Positions 1-8,812 of a stretch of DNA of 64,000 bases are shown here, in pieces. How positions within the stretch are numbered: position 1 is the first letter of the stretch; every line of letters starts with the position of its first letter. This DNA is from Polyangiaceae bacterium (lineage in GTDB: Bacteria; Myxococcota_A; Polyangia; Polyangiales; Polyangiaceae). Both the position numbers and the translations under genes were made by a program. Under the pieces are notes generated by a model that saw only the letters and a program-made list of their open reading frames with translations, was not told the DNA's origin and ran no database searches. The DNA lies in NCBI GenBank assembly GCA_022842465.1, contig JALHPN010000006.1, positions 1 to 64,000 on the forward strand. Reading direction: 5' to 3'.

Positions 1-1146
1 GACGACGTCCGCGGCGCCCGTGGCCGGCGCCGCCTCGGCGCGCGCCTCGTCCGCGTCGCCCAGCGCGCCGAGCGCGATGCGGCGGGCCACGACGTTCCTC
101 AGCTCGCGCACGTTGCCCGGCCAGCGATAGCCCTCGTAGCGCTCGTAGAGCCCGTCGGGGAACGGCCTCTGCCCCGCCATGGTCCGCCAGAACGAACGTG
201 CGAGAAGCGGGACGTCGCCGTCGCGCTCGCGGAGCGGCGGCAGCTCGATGCGGCTCACCGCGAGGCGGAAGAAGAGCTCCTCGCGGAACCGCTGCGCCTG
301 GACGGCCTGGTCGACGTCCCGGCGCGACGTCGCGAGGAGCCGCACGTCGGCCTCGACCGAGCGGCCTCCTTCCCTTCGTACCTCGCGTCGATCCACGAAG
401 CGGAGGAGGCGCGCCTGCGCGTCGTCCTCGAGCTCGGTGACCTCGTCGAAGACGAGCGTGCCGCCGTGCGCCTGCTCGAGCGCGGACGTCCCGGCCTCCG
501 CGCCGTCGCCGAAGAGGAGGCGGACGACCGCGTCACCGCGAACACCGGCGCAGTCGAAGACGACGAACGGGCGCGTCCTTCGCGGGCTCGCCTCGTGGAT
601 CGCCTCGGCGAGGAGCTCCTTGCCCACGCCCGTCTCGCCCTCGATCGTCGCCGGGAGCTCGCTCGTCGCGAGGCGCTCGCACAGCGGATGAAGGCGCCGC
701 ATCGCGACGCTCGCCCCCACCACGCGACCGAAGTTCGCGCTCGACGAGAAGCCCTCGGCGAGCGAGCGGGCTGCCGCCTCGAGACGCAAGGTCGTCTCGC
801 CGAGCGTGAGCCGATCGCCCGGTTCGAGGAACGCCTCCATCACGCGGACGCCGTTCACCCGCGTCCCGTTCGTCGAGCCGAGGTCGACCACCTTGACGAG
901 ACCGCCGTGGAGGTCGGCCGCGGCGTGGCGCCGGGAGACGAGACGGTCCGACAAGACGAGCTGGCAGGCGCGGCTCCCGCCGAGGAGCGCGCGCGTGGGG
1001 CTCCCGATGTCGAGCGGGAGAGCGGCGCCCGTGTCGGGCCCCTCCACGACGACGAGCCGATACGCGCGGAGCGCGAGCGCTTCGTCGCGGACGACGTGGA
1101 TCGCCTCCGTCGTCTTGCCGTCGCCGCGTTCGGTCATGAGCGACAT
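1..1146 (-). CDS. FHA-domain AAA+ transcriptional regulator (sigma-54-activator-like), C-terminus beyond window
   Basis: The reading frame is open from an ATG at 1146 to the left edge, so at least 382 residues are present and the C-terminal DNA-binding domain is missing from view. An in-frame ATG at 1137 is an alternative start. Residues about 20-110 form an FHA domain (GS-x-T-R at the first loop, SRRHA, then DLGSTNGTRVNG), which normally binds phosphothreonine. An AAA+ domain of NtrC type follows, with Walker A GETGVGKE, Walker B LVFDEV and the RWPGNVREL segment. The GAFTGA loop that contacts sigma-54 is missing: after RLLFG the sequence runs straight to GDGAEAGTSALEQA and is several residues shorter than usual. 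Such FHA-AAA+ proteins are common partners of Ser/Thr kinases in myxobacteria. It may therefore not activate sigma-54 promoters in the usual way. It is the third gene of a minus-strand cluster, 24 bp downstream of the LamG lipoprotein gene. Confidence 0.85.
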   Translation of the reverse strand, partial: MSLMTERGDGKTTEAIHVVRDEALALRAYRLVVVEGPDTGAALPLDIGSPTRALLGGSRACQLVLSDRLVSRRHAAADLHGGLVKVVDLGSTNGTRVNGVRVMEAFLEPGDRLTLGETTLRLEAAARSLAEGFSSSANFGRVVGASVAMRRLHPLCERLATSELPATIEGETGVGKELLAEAIHEASPRRTRPFVVFDCAGVRGDAVVRLLFGDGAEAGTSALEQAHGGTLVFDEVTELEDDAQARLLRFVDRREVRREGGRSVEADVRLLATSRRDVDQAVQAQRFREELFFRLAVSRIELPPLRERDGDVPLLARSFWRTMAGQRPFPDGLYERYEGYRWPGNVRELRNVVARRIALGALGDADEARAEAAPATGAADVV

Positions 1147-1170
1147 CGTACGTCGCGCACGAACCTGCGT

Positions 1171-1884
1171 TCAATCGAGGGCGGAAAGCTCGTTCCGGCC
1201 GAGAGGGCGATCGAAGATCCGGACGTCGTCGAGGGTGCCTCCCGCCGCGAGGAAGAGGAGGCTCGCGGAGCCCGCCCCGAAGCGGGGCGGGAGCTCGCCC
1301 GCCGCGAGGGGAAAGGCCTCGGCGCCGTCGGGGCGAACGTAGAGGAAGGACGTCCGGGCCGCGATGTCCCACCCGGCTGCGATCAGCGTCCAGGTACCGA
1401 GTGGGATCGGCCGCGCGACGAGGAGTCGCTCCTCTCCGTCGCCGAGGAACACGAGGAAGACGCCCTCCGCGTCGAGCGAGAGCTGGATGGGGGTGCGGTC
1501 ATCGGACCGAGCGTCGTCGTCGACCTCCAGCACGTCGGCGCCGTCCGCCGGGAACGCGCGAAGGCGGACCCACGCCGAGAACGTCGCTCGGCTGGGGAAG
1601 GCGGCGCCCGAGAGGGTGGGCACCGCGACCCAGCCGTCGGCGGCAGGGAAGTCGAGACCGCCGCCGCGCCTCCCGTCGCGCGTCCAGGTGGGGACGCCCC
1701 CCGCGTAGTCGTCGAGGAGGCCCTGGTGAGGACCGGCGCTGTCCTTCGCGACGAACCCCGCGCCGTCGTCGAGCGTGTAGTGGGCGACGGGACGCGGCAG
1801 GCCGACGGAGAGCTCGTCGAACGGGAGCGTCGCGACGCAGCCTGCGCAGGCGACGGAGACGAGGGCCGCGCGGAGCAGGGACAT
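1171..1884 (-). CDS. LamG-like (concanavalin-fold) lipoprotein
   Basis: This 237-aa protein starts at an ATG two bases after the upstream stop codon. The first 17 residues form a lipoprotein signal peptide ending VACAGC. The rest resembles a LamG/concanavalin-A-like jelly-roll: an HYTLDDG opening strand, PSRATFSAWVRL in the middle, a TWTLIAAGWD strand, and a closing GTLDDVRIFDRPLGRNEL typical of LamG_3 domains. Such domains bind carbohydrate or serve as adhesion modules on the cell surface; no catalytic residues are evident. It lies between the PEGA-like membrane protein and the FHA-AAA+ regulator and is probably cotranscribed with both. The domain call is firm, the ligand is unknown. Confidence 0.8.
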   Translation of the reverse strand: MSLLRAALVSVACAGCVATLPFDELSVGLPRPVAHYTLDDGAGFVAKDSAGPHQGLLDDYAGGVPTWTRDGRRGGGLDFPAADGWVAVPTLSGAAFPSRATFSAWVRLRAFPADGADVLEVDDDARSDDRTPIQLSLDAEGVFLVFLGDGEERLLVARPIPLGTWTLIAAGWDIAARTSFLYVRPDGAEAFPLAAGELPPRFGAGSASLLFLAAGGTLDDVRIFDRPLGRNELSALD

Positions 1885-1886
1885 CG

Positions 1887-2681
1887 TCAGAACGCGATAC
1901 CCGCAACCTGCGGAGCGCTGCTGGGCGCGCGGGTCGGCCGGAAGATGTAGAGTACACCGGCCACGGCCGCCGCGACGACGGCGACGCCGAGCGAGACGTC
2001 GGCGGCGACGGCCGTGCGCAGCGCGGACGCGCGCGCCTCGGACGTGCAGACGGGCGCGCATTCCTCGCCGAGGCGATCGGTCTCCGACTTCGCGAGGAGT
2101 CCGAAGGTCGCGAAGCCTGCCGCGCCGATCACCGAGACCCCGCCGAGGATCCACACCGGAACGGGGACCGGACGCTCGGGCGCGACGCGAGCGGCCGCGG
2201 GGGTAAGGGGTCGCTCCACGCGGAGTGTGCGTCGCTCGCGCTCGGCGAGCACGAACGGGAGCTCGAAGGGCGGCTCACCCTCGGCCGTCACGCGCACGAC
2301 GTGAGGCCCCGGGTCGAGCTCGAGCGGAGAGCCTGCCAGCGCTGGCCGTCCGTCGACGCTCACCTCGACGCTCGAGGCGGCGCGCTCGGGCGGCACCTCC
2401 ATCGTGACGGACGGACGGCGCGCTCGGACGTCCGTGAGCCACTCGGCGCAGCTCCGACGGACGGCCGCCGGGCACGCGGCGTCGGCGCAGGTGGCGAACG
2501 CCTCGGCGGCGGCGCCCAGCCGCCCGTCATCGCGCTGGATCTGCCCCTGCGTGGCCGCGTCGACGCAGCTCTTCTTGCGGCCCGCGTCCTCGTTCGGTCC
2601 GGCGGCTGCGGGACCGGTCACCGCGACGAACGCGACGAGCATCGCGGAGGCGAACGCGAGGCCGTGCCCGTCGGAGACCAT
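1887..2681 (-). CDS. PEGA-like secreted/membrane protein with two C-terminal transmembrane segments
   Basis: This 264-aa protein has an N-terminal signal peptide (cleavage probably after GPAAA). A cysteine-containing segment at about 35-75 resembles the TPR-like start seen in this myxobacterial family. A beta-rich PEGA-like stretch at about 90-155 follows (VEVSVDGRPALAGSPLELDPG, then HVVRVTAEG). After a proline-rich linker come two hydrophobic segments, one starting VPVWILGG and one ending VAGVLYIF. In myxobacteria, proteins with this plan usually lie beside Ser/Thr kinase or FHA regulator genes, as here. It is the first gene of the 2681-to-1 cluster. Function is unknown beyond a likely envelope location. 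Confidence 0.75.
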   Translation of the reverse strand: MVSDGHGLAFASAMLVAFVAVTGPAAAGPNEDAGRKKSCVDAATQGQIQRDDGRLGAAAEAFATCADAACPAAVRRSCAEWLTDVRARRPSVTMEVPPERAASSVEVSVDGRPALAGSPLELDPGPHVVRVTAEGEPPFELPFVLAERERRTLRVERPLTPAAARVAPERPVPVPVWILGGVSVIGAAGFATFGLLAKSETDRLGEECAPVCTSEARASALRTAVAADVSLGVAVVAAAVAGVLYIFRPTRAPSSAPQVAGIAF

Positions 2682-2750
2682 CGAAGGCCATCGTATCCGG
2701 ACGACGGCCCCGCGGCCATGCCCCGAACCCGAGGGTCCCGCGGTCGTCGG

Positions 2751-3338
2751 TCACGGCCGGACGTACGCGCGGTGGGTGCGCGACGACGTGGGCCTCGCCG
2801 GCGAAGCCTTGGCGGGCGCGGCGCCGGACTGGTCGTCCGCGTCGTCGGGCTCGCAGGCGGCCTCGCACTCGCCGAACGCGACGCAGCTCGCGTTCGCGTC
2901 GCACGCCGTGTCCCACTGGGTGTTGCACTGCGCGGCGCCCTCGAGGCACGTCGCGCACGCGTCGCCCTCGGCGGGCTCCGTCCCGGTCGCTCCGCAGAAC
3001 GACGAAGCACACTGCGCGGCGCATGCCCCGCACGCGCACGTCTTCCACGCCTTCTCGAGGTCGTCCATCAGCTGGGCGCCCTGCGGGTGCTGGGTCTTGC
3101 AGGCCGCGTAGCACGCGCCGTCCTCTCCGGCGTCGTCGGGGGAGTCCGCGCCGGGCGTCGTGGGGGTGGTCGTCCCCTCGCCGGAGGGCGAGGCGGCGCC
3201 CGAGCCGCTCTCCTTCTTCGCGGCGCCGCTCGGAGCGTCCGCGCCGCCCTTCGGCCCGTCCGACGACGCCGGCGCGCTGCAGGCGAGGAACGCGATCGAG
3301 GCGAGCACGGTGACGAGGGCGATCTTCTTCTGGCTCAT
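2751..3338 (-). CDS. cysteine-rich lipoprotein of unknown function
   Basis: This 195-aa protein has a good ribosome-binding site (GGAGGT, about six bases before the ATG). The signal peptide ends in the lipobox AFLAC at residue 20. A low-complexity Ser/Gly/Ala/Pro linker (about 25-70) leads to a domain with about fourteen cysteines spaced like CYAAC, CACGACAAQC, CATCLEG and CEAAC. This resembles the Cys-rich domains of many myxobacterial lipoproteins. The last 25 residues look unstructured. It is a surface lipoprotein whose Cys domain is probably disulfide-bonded. No family with known function is recognised. Confidence 0.7.
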   Translation of the reverse strand: MSQKKIALVTVLASIAFLACSAPASSDGPKGGADAPSGAAKKESGSGAASPSGEGTTTPTTPGADSPDDAGEDGACYAACKTQHPQGAQLMDDLEKAWKTCACGACAAQCASSFCGATGTEPAEGDACATCLEGAAQCNTQWDTACDANASCVAFGECEAACEPDDADDQSGAAPAKASPARPTSSRTHRAYVRP

Positions 3339-3747
3339 GGGAACCTCCGGAGCGGCGCGAAGCGGGAGAGCCGCGGCCGTCGATGGACCCTTCAGCAACC
3401 CTCGCGCCGTCGCGAGACGGGCGGCGGCGGTCGCGAGGACCCCCGTGATCACGAGGGATTGGGGCTTCATGCGATCGTGGCGATCGCACGGGAGTGCGCG
3501 CGCGATCCGAGGCGGACGGCGCGGCGCAGGCGAAGGCGTCGCGGGAGGTGGGATCACCCCCTCCCCCGCGACTGGAGACCGTCGAGGTCGACGGGCGAGC
3601 TTCGGGAGTTGCACCTCGCGTCCGGCCCGGACGTGTCGCCCGACGTCGCGAGCGCGCGTCCGTCGGCTGACGCGGCGTTTGCTGCACCGTGATCCTCGGA
3701 CACGGGAGGTGGTGCGCCCCGTGCTCTCGAGATTCGAGAGGCCCCCG
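3339..3747. other. 409-bp intergenic region between divergent lipoprotein genes
   Basis: No reading frame here has the codon bias of its neighbours on either strand. The region must hold the promoters of both the minus gene starting at 3338 and the plus gene starting at 3748. I see no clear sigma-70 hexamers, which is usual for such GC-rich DNA. Confidence 0.5.
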
Positions 3748-4614
3748 ATGAACATTCTCTCTTCTCTCTCTCTCGTCTCGACCCTCCTCCTCGCCGGCGC
3801 AGGCTGCGCCGCCCCCGCCGCAGACGACGACACGTCGGATGCCCGCGAGGCCATCGGCAGCGTCAGCGCCGCGACGCGCGCCGCGATCATGAATTCCCTC
3901 CGCGCGAACGTGAGCCCGAGCATGGGCGGCCAGGCCATCGTCTTCGACGTGAGCCAAGGTCACTTCCAGTCGGACGGTGACTGGGCGTTCCTGATGGGCA
4001 ACATCCAGCTCCGCGCGGGCGGCGCGCCGACGACGCGCGGCACGGCGTACGAGGAGCTCGCGAACGAAGGGCTCTTCGACGGCTTCCGCATCGAGGCGCT
4101 CCTCCAGCGTCAGGGCGACACCTGGACCGTGGTGGAGCACGGGGTCGGCTCGACGGACGTCTGGTGGGACGGCATCTGGCGCCGCTACGCCGAGGCCCCC
4201 CGCGGCATCTTCCCGGGGCTCGACGCACCGGTCGTGAAGGCTAGCGAGCGGATGGCGATCATGGGCGCGCTCCGCGTCGTCGTGAAGGGCGAGCTCGCCG
4301 ACCAGGACGTGCTCTTCGACGTGAGCCGCGGCGGCCACTTCGCCGCCAAGGACGGCTGGTGCTGGCTGCGCGGGCGCATCCAGCTACGCGACGGCCGGGA
4401 GCCCACGACGGTCGGGACGAAGTACGAGGAGGACGCGAAGGAGGGCCTGTTCGACGGCTTCCAGGTCCAGGCGCTCCTGAAGAACGAGAACGGCAGCTGG
4501 CGTGTCCTCGAGCACGGCATCGGCTCGACCGACGTGTGGTGGGACGGGATCGCCGCGAAGTACCCCGCGGCGCCGCCGGCGATCTGGGACGCCACCGCGG
4601 ACCGCGAGCCCTGA
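3748..4614 (+). CDS. lipoprotein with two tandem copies of an unknown domain
   Basis: This 288-aa protein starts at the ATG that gives a complete signal peptide ending LLAGAGC at residue 20. Two homologous units follow, roughly residues 45-160 and 170-280. Each has I/VFDVS near the start, then a W-containing strand, IQLR, a PTT-G-T-YEE segment, GLFDGF, and ends EHG-GSTDVWWDGI. The repeats are diverged and lie in the same reading frame, so the duplication is functional and not recent. The domain resembles nothing I can name. It is a predicted outer-surface or periplasmic lipoprotein and appears to be transcribed alone. Confidence 0.75.
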   Translation: MNILSSLSLVSTLLLAGAGCAAPAADDDTSDAREAIGSVSAATRAAIMNSLRANVSPSMGGQAIVFDVSQGHFQSDGDWAFLMGNIQLRAGGAPTTRGTAYEELANEGLFDGFRIEALLQRQGDTWTVVEHGVGSTDVWWDGIWRRYAEAPRGIFPGLDAPVVKASERMAIMGALRVVVKGELADQDVLFDVSRGGHFAAKDGWCWLRGRIQLRDGREPTTVGTKYEEDAKEGLFDGFQVQALLKNENGSWRVLEHGIGSTDVWWDGIAAKYPAAPPAIWDATADREP

Positions 4615-4674
4615 CACGGCCGTGACAGAACACTGACGAACTCGCGACGCCGTCCGACGTCGCCGATCGGTATC

Positions 4675-5757
4675 GTGCCCGCGGTGCTCCACGCGGCCGT
4701 CGATCACGCGCTCACCCGGGCGCTCGGGCTCGGGCTCCTCTACCGTGGAGGCTTCGGGGATCGCGGGCTCCTCGCGCGCCTCGGCGCGTCGATCGAGAGC
4801 TACTCGCGCGCGCGCCCGCTCGGTGACGTCGCCCTCTGCGACACGGACCGCCCACGCAAGGTGCGCGGCGGCGTCGTGCGGAGCGCGACGTTCGCGAGCC
4901 CGGCGACCACTCCGCTCCCGGCGGAGACGCGGACGGCGCGCGTCGAGATCTGGATGCCCGCGCGGCACCGGGGCGCGATGTGCGTGGTGCTCGCGTCGAC
5001 GGGCGAGGAAGGGCTCTGGCGACGGCAGCCCCTCGCGCGCCGCCTCCTCGCGGAGGGCGTCGGCTCGATCCTGCTCGAAAACCCCTACTACGGGACGAGG
5101 CGCCCCGGCGGACAGGTCGGGCCGGTCCTCCGAACGGTCGTCGACCAGCTCGCGATGAGCACGGCGATGGTCGACGAAGCGCGCGCGCTCCTCGGGTGGG
5201 CGCGGGACGAGGGCTTCTTCCCCGGTGTCACCGGGTACAGCCTCGGCGGCTTCATGGGCGCCTTCGCAGCCGCGCTCGTCGACTTCCCCGTGGTCGCGGT
5301 CCCGCGCGCGGCCGGGACGCACGCCGCGCCCGTTCTCGCCGAAGGCCCCCTCAGCCGCGCCGTCGCGTGGGCGGCGCTCTCGCGCGAGGCGGGCAGCCCC
5401 GCCGCGGCCCGCGCAGAGCTCGCCTCGGTGCTCCGTCACGTGGACGTGCGACGGCATCCTGCGCCGGTCGCCCCCGAGCTCGCCACCGTCCTCGTCGCGC
5501 GTCACGACCGCATCTTCCCCGTGCACTCGGGGAAGGGCCTCCACGCGCACTGGCCGGGCTCGCAGCTCCTCCTCTGCGACGCGGGGCACATCACGTCCGT
5601 GCTGCTCGACGCCGACGTGCACACACGCGCGATCCTCGACGGCTTCCGGCACGTCCGTGCGCCGCTCCAGCGCGGCCACGGGACGTCGCGGCCACCGTTC
5701 CTCGCTCCACCCGCTTGTAGGTGGGTGCCCCACGCAAACGGCTCGAGCGCCGTGTGA
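4675..5757 (+). CDS. alpha/beta hydrolase, DUF2048/ABHD18-like
   Basis: This 360-aa protein starts at a GTG. It lacks a signal peptide and should be cytosolic. The nucleophile elbow GYSLGG is at about residue 187. The preceding region has LLENPYYGTRRP, a signature of the ABHD18/DUF2048 group of serine hydrolases. A late aspartate (VARHDRIFPVH) and a histidine in DAGHITS complete a plausible Ser-Asp-His triad. The order of motifs fits the family, and length is close to family members. Substrate is unknown. The gene stands between two lipoprotein genes with no obvious operon partner. Confidence 0.8.
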   Translation: MPAVLHAAVDHALTRALGLGLLYRGGFGDRGLLARLGASIESYSRARPLGDVALCDTDRPRKVRGGVVRSATFASPATTPLPAETRTARVEIWMPARHRGAMCVVLASTGEEGLWRRQPLARRLLAEGVGSILLENPYYGTRRPGGQVGPVLRTVVDQLAMSTAMVDEARALLGWARDEGFFPGVTGYSLGGFMGAFAAALVDFPVVAVPRAAGTHAAPVLAEGPLSRAVAWAALSREAGSPAAARAELASVLRHVDVRRHPAPVAPELATVLVARHDRIFPVHSGKGLHAHWPGSQLLLCDAGHITSVLLDADVHTRAILDGFRHVRAPLQRGHGTSRPPFLAPPACRWVPHANGSSAV

Positions 5758-5796
5758 GGCGTTGCGCGGGCGCTGCGACGAGGTGACGATCGGAGC

Positions 5797-7524
5797 ATGC
5801 GCTTCTCCTTCACGCTCGTGTCGACCGCAGGCTTCGGAGCGCTCGCCCTCGCGCTCGTCCATTGCAGCAGCACGGACGAGAGCGTTTTCGACGAGAGCGA
5901 CGCTGCGAACGGCGCGAGCAGCAGCGGGAGCACCAGCGGCGACTTCGGGACCTGCGACGGCGCCCCCTGCGCGGCCGGAGAAGGTGGACCCGTCGTCGTT
6001 CCGCGGTGCGGCGACGGTCGGCTCGAAGACAAGGAAGGCTGCGACGACGGTAACGTCGCGGCGGGAGACGGTTGCGACGCGACGTGCAACGTCGAGGTCG
6101 GCTGGACGTGCCCCACCGTGGGGCTCCGGTGCGAGGCGGCTGCGTGCGGCGACGGCGTCGTCGCGGGCAAGGAGGAGTGCGACTTCCCGCCGAACGCGCC
6201 GGTGCAGGGTTGCAGCGCGAGCTGCCGGATCGAGCCGGGCTTCGACTGCGACCCGAAGACCCTCACCTGCACTGCGGTCGTCTGCGGCGACGGCAAGATC
6301 CAGCGCGGCGAGTCGTGCGAGGACGGAAACGAGCTCCCCTTCGACGGCTGCTTCCGGTGTCAGAAGGAGCCCGCCTGCGCGGCCGGCGTCTGCCAGGCCT
6401 CGTGCGGCGACGGGCAGCGCTTCGCGAACGAGGCGTGCGACGACGGCAACACGCGGAGCGGCGACGGATGCTCGGCGACGTGCCAGATCGAGACGGGCTA
6501 CGCGTGCTCCGACGTCACCGGCGCCCCGCCCGAGACGATCTCGCTCCCCGTCCTCGTCCGCGACTTCGTCGGGGTCGGCAACACGGCCGGCGGATCGACC
6601 GGCCACCTCGACTTCAACGGCCTCGGGGGCAGCGGCATCCTCGGCATCGTCGAGAGCGCGCTCGGCGCGAACGGACGCATGGTCCTGAACTGCCCCGGCA
6701 ACGACTGCACGCAGAACCCCGGCTACCTCTACGTGAACGGTCGGAGGAACATCTCGTCGAAGGAGAACTTCGATCAGTGGTACGCGCCCGTCGCGAACGT
6801 GAACGTCGCGCAGGCGCTCACGCTCTCGCTCGCGCGGAAGCCGAACGGGACGTACAGCTGGGACAGCGCGGACCCGGTCGCCAACGGCGGCAAGACGTAC
6901 TTCGATCCCTTCGGGCCACAGGGCGGCTGGATCGCGCAGGGGAAGGAGGTCTCCGTCTGCGACCCGGCGCGGAACGTCTCGTTCACCTCGGAGACGCACT
7001 TCTGGTTCGAGTACCAGGGCGGCGAGTCGTTCGACTTCGCCGGCGACGACGACACCTGGGTCTTCGTGAACGGCAAGCTCGTGATCGATCTCGGCGGCCT
7101 CCACACCCCCCTCGACGGCAGCTTCACGCTGGACGCGGCGAACGGGAACGCGACGTTCACGTCGAGCCTGGTACCGGGAGGCGGAACCGTCACGCTCGGC
7201 CTCGTGAAGGGCGGGACCTACGAGGTCGTGATGTTTCAGGCGGAGCGCAACCAGTGCGGCTCGAACTTCAAGGTCACCTTGAAGGACTTCAACCGCCCGA
7301 AGTCGACGTGCGCATCGACGTGCGGAGACGGCATCGTCGCGAGCGACGAGGTGTGCGACGACGGGAAGAACGACGGCACCTACGGCGGCTGCATGCCTGG
7401 CTGCAAAGCGCGCGGTCCGTTCTGCGGGGACGGCAAGCTCGACCCGGGCGAGGACTGCGATGACGGGAACGCCGACAACGGCGACTCGTGCACGACGACC
7501 TGCAAGGTCACGCAGGTGAAGTGA
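5797..7524 (+). CDS. fibro-slime domain lipoprotein with DUF4215 cysteine-rich repeats
   Basis: This 575-aa protein has an N-terminal lipoprotein signal ending in ALVHC. At least four DUF4215-type repeats at the N-terminus (pattern CGDG...E-CDDGN...GDGCSATC...GY/WTC) are followed by a fibro-slime/PA14-like domain at about 245-510. That domain has FNQWY-like and FWFEYQGGE motifs and DDTWVFVNGKLVIDLGG, the hallmark of the fibro-slime family. Two further DUF4215 units close the protein. The domain family is known from Dictyostelium slime/cellulose-binding proteins and is abundant in myxobacteria. The likely role is adhesion to extracellular matrix or carbohydrate. It ends three bases before a GC hairpin shared with the convergent gene. 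Confidence 0.9.
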   Translation: MRFSFTLVSTAGFGALALALVHCSSTDESVFDESDAANGASSSGSTSGDFGTCDGAPCAAGEGGPVVVPRCGDGRLEDKEGCDDGNVAAGDGCDATCNVEVGWTCPTVGLRCEAAACGDGVVAGKEECDFPPNAPVQGCSASCRIEPGFDCDPKTLTCTAVVCGDGKIQRGESCEDGNELPFDGCFRCQKEPACAAGVCQASCGDGQRFANEACDDGNTRSGDGCSATCQIETGYACSDVTGAPPETISLPVLVRDFVGVGNTAGGSTGHLDFNGLGGSGILGIVESALGANGRMVLNCPGNDCTQNPGYLYVNGRRNISSKENFDQWYAPVANVNVAQALTLSLARKPNGTYSWDSADPVANGGKTYFDPFGPQGGWIAQGKEVSVCDPARNVSFTSETHFWFEYQGGESFDFAGDDDTWVFVNGKLVIDLGGLHTPLDGSFTLDAANGNATFTSSLVPGGGTVTLGLVKGGTYEVVMFQAERNQCGSNFKVTLKDFNRPKSTCASTCGDGIVASDEVCDDGKNDGTYGGCMPGCKARGPFCGDGKLDPGEDCDDGNADNGDSCTTTCKVTQVK

Positions 7525-7527
7525 CGC

Positions 7528-7544
7528 GCGCGTCGTCGACGCGC
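7528..7544. terminator. GC hairpin between convergent genes, possible bidirectional terminator
   Basis: The perfect inverted repeat GCGCGTC-GTC-GACGCGC lies between the stop codon of the fibro-slime gene (7524) and the end of the SGNH gene (7547). It has no T-tract, so its role as a terminator is inferred from position and symmetry. Confidence 0.4.
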
Positions 7545-7546
7545 CT

Positions 7547-8683
7547 TCATGGCGTCCAGCGCGCCCGCTCGGCGACGGTCTCGGCGATGCGTCGCTGGCC
7601 CTCGATGCTGGGGTGGAAGCAATCGCGGCGGCTGATGTGGCTCGCCCCGAACCCGAGCGTTCCGACCGACGCATCGGCCGCCCCGCCGCGCTCGACCGAG
7701 CCGTGCCAGTCGCTCTCGAACCGGACGCCGTTCGGGTTCCGGGTCGTGTCGACGTCGAAGGCGCGCACCTCGGCGGCGACCGCGTCGTTGTATGCGTCGA
7801 TGCGCGCCCCGATCGCGGCGCGGCGCGAGGCCGTCGGCTCGAGCGTGACCGCCGGGCAGATCGGCTGCCCCACACGCGCCGCCGCGCTCCACAGACCCTT
7901 GCAGGCGATCGAGCCGTTCACCTCGACGCCGGAAACGACGTCGCGCATCGGCACCTGGAGCTCGGCCGCGGCGTCGTAGAGACGATCGACGCGTGGCATG
8001 CTCACCACGCGGACGGTCGCGCCCCTCGGGAGCTTCTCCGCGAGGACCGTGAGCCCCGCCGCGGCCGCTCTCCGGAACGCGTCGACGGAGTACAGCGTCG
8101 ACGTGGGGTCTGCCGAGGTCGAGCGCGGTCGGTGGCAGACGTCGTTGCCGCCGAGGAGGACGTAGACCATGTCGGGAGCGACGCCCTTCGCCGCGAGGTC
8201 TCTGGCCTGCTGCTCGAAGTTGGGGAGCCCGGCGTGGGTGCTCACGAGCTCGGCGCCGGTCCTCGACACCGGCGTCACCACGAGGTCGGGGACGGCGGCC
8301 TTGTGACGAGACGCGAGCGAGCGGACGCGCGGATCGCTCCCCTGCACCCAGCTCAGCGCGGGCGCGTCCTCGAACACCTGCTCCGGCGAGTGCGCGAGGA
8401 GGGAGAGGTCGATGGGCTCGCTGTCGTCGGCGTCGAAGCCCTGCGAGATGCTGTCACCGAGGTTCGCGAGCGAGCGCACGGTCCTTCCCTCGCCGGCTCC
8501 AGGGAGCGTCGGGTCCGACGGTCGCGACGACGCGCTCTCGTCCGGAGCCCGCCGCGTCGAGGCCTGGCTCTCGGTGGCGTCATCGTCCGCCGGGGGCGGC
8601 GCCGCGCACGCCGCGAGCCCGAGCCCGAGCCCGAGCCCGAGGACCGTCGCGCGGAGCGCTGGGTTCGAGATCATCACGGCCAT
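7547..8683 (-). CDS. secreted SGNH/GDSL hydrolase (lipase/esterase-like) lipoprotein
   Basis: This 378-aa protein has a signal peptide containing the (GL)4 repeat and a lipobox ending LAAC. The SGNH blocks are in order: block I NLGDSIS (catalytic Ser), block III LLGGNDVC (Asn), and block V SRRDCFHPS (Asp and His). These residues make it a probable serine esterase/lipase of the SGNH superfamily, acting in the envelope or outside the cell. The start at 8683 is preferred because it gives a short signal peptide; an ATG at 8674 is equally possible, and the ribosome-binding site does not decide. It converges on the fibro-slime gene. Confidence 0.85.
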   Translation of the reverse strand: MAVMISNPALRATVLGLGLGLGLAACAAPPPADDDATESQASTRRAPDESASSRPSDPTLPGAGEGRTVRSLANLGDSISQGFDADDSEPIDLSLLAHSPEQVFEDAPALSWVQGSDPRVRSLASRHKAAVPDLVVTPVSRTGAELVSTHAGLPNFEQQARDLAAKGVAPDMVYVLLGGNDVCHRPRSTSADPTSTLYSVDAFRRAAAAGLTVLAEKLPRGATVRVVSMPRVDRLYDAAAELQVPMRDVVSGVEVNGSIACKGLWSAAARVGQPICPAVTLEPTASRRAAIGARIDAYNDAVAAEVRAFDVDTTRNPNGVRFESDWHGSVERGGAADASVGTLGFGASHISRRDCFHPSIEGQRRIAETVAERARWTP

Positions 8684-8812
8684 GCAGCAACGACCGCGCC
8701 AGGGTCTCGTGTCGCTCGAGCCACGGCCAAACCCGCCGTCGAGCAGAGGTCGCCGCACGGGCGTCACGCGACGAGATCACGAGTCGGGAACCGCGCTGCG
8801 CCGTCGCCCGCG

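Noticed and set aside
4384-7875. An 1163-codon minus-strand open frame.
   Set aside because: It lies opposite three well-supported plus genes and has an Arg/Ala-rich composition without any motif.
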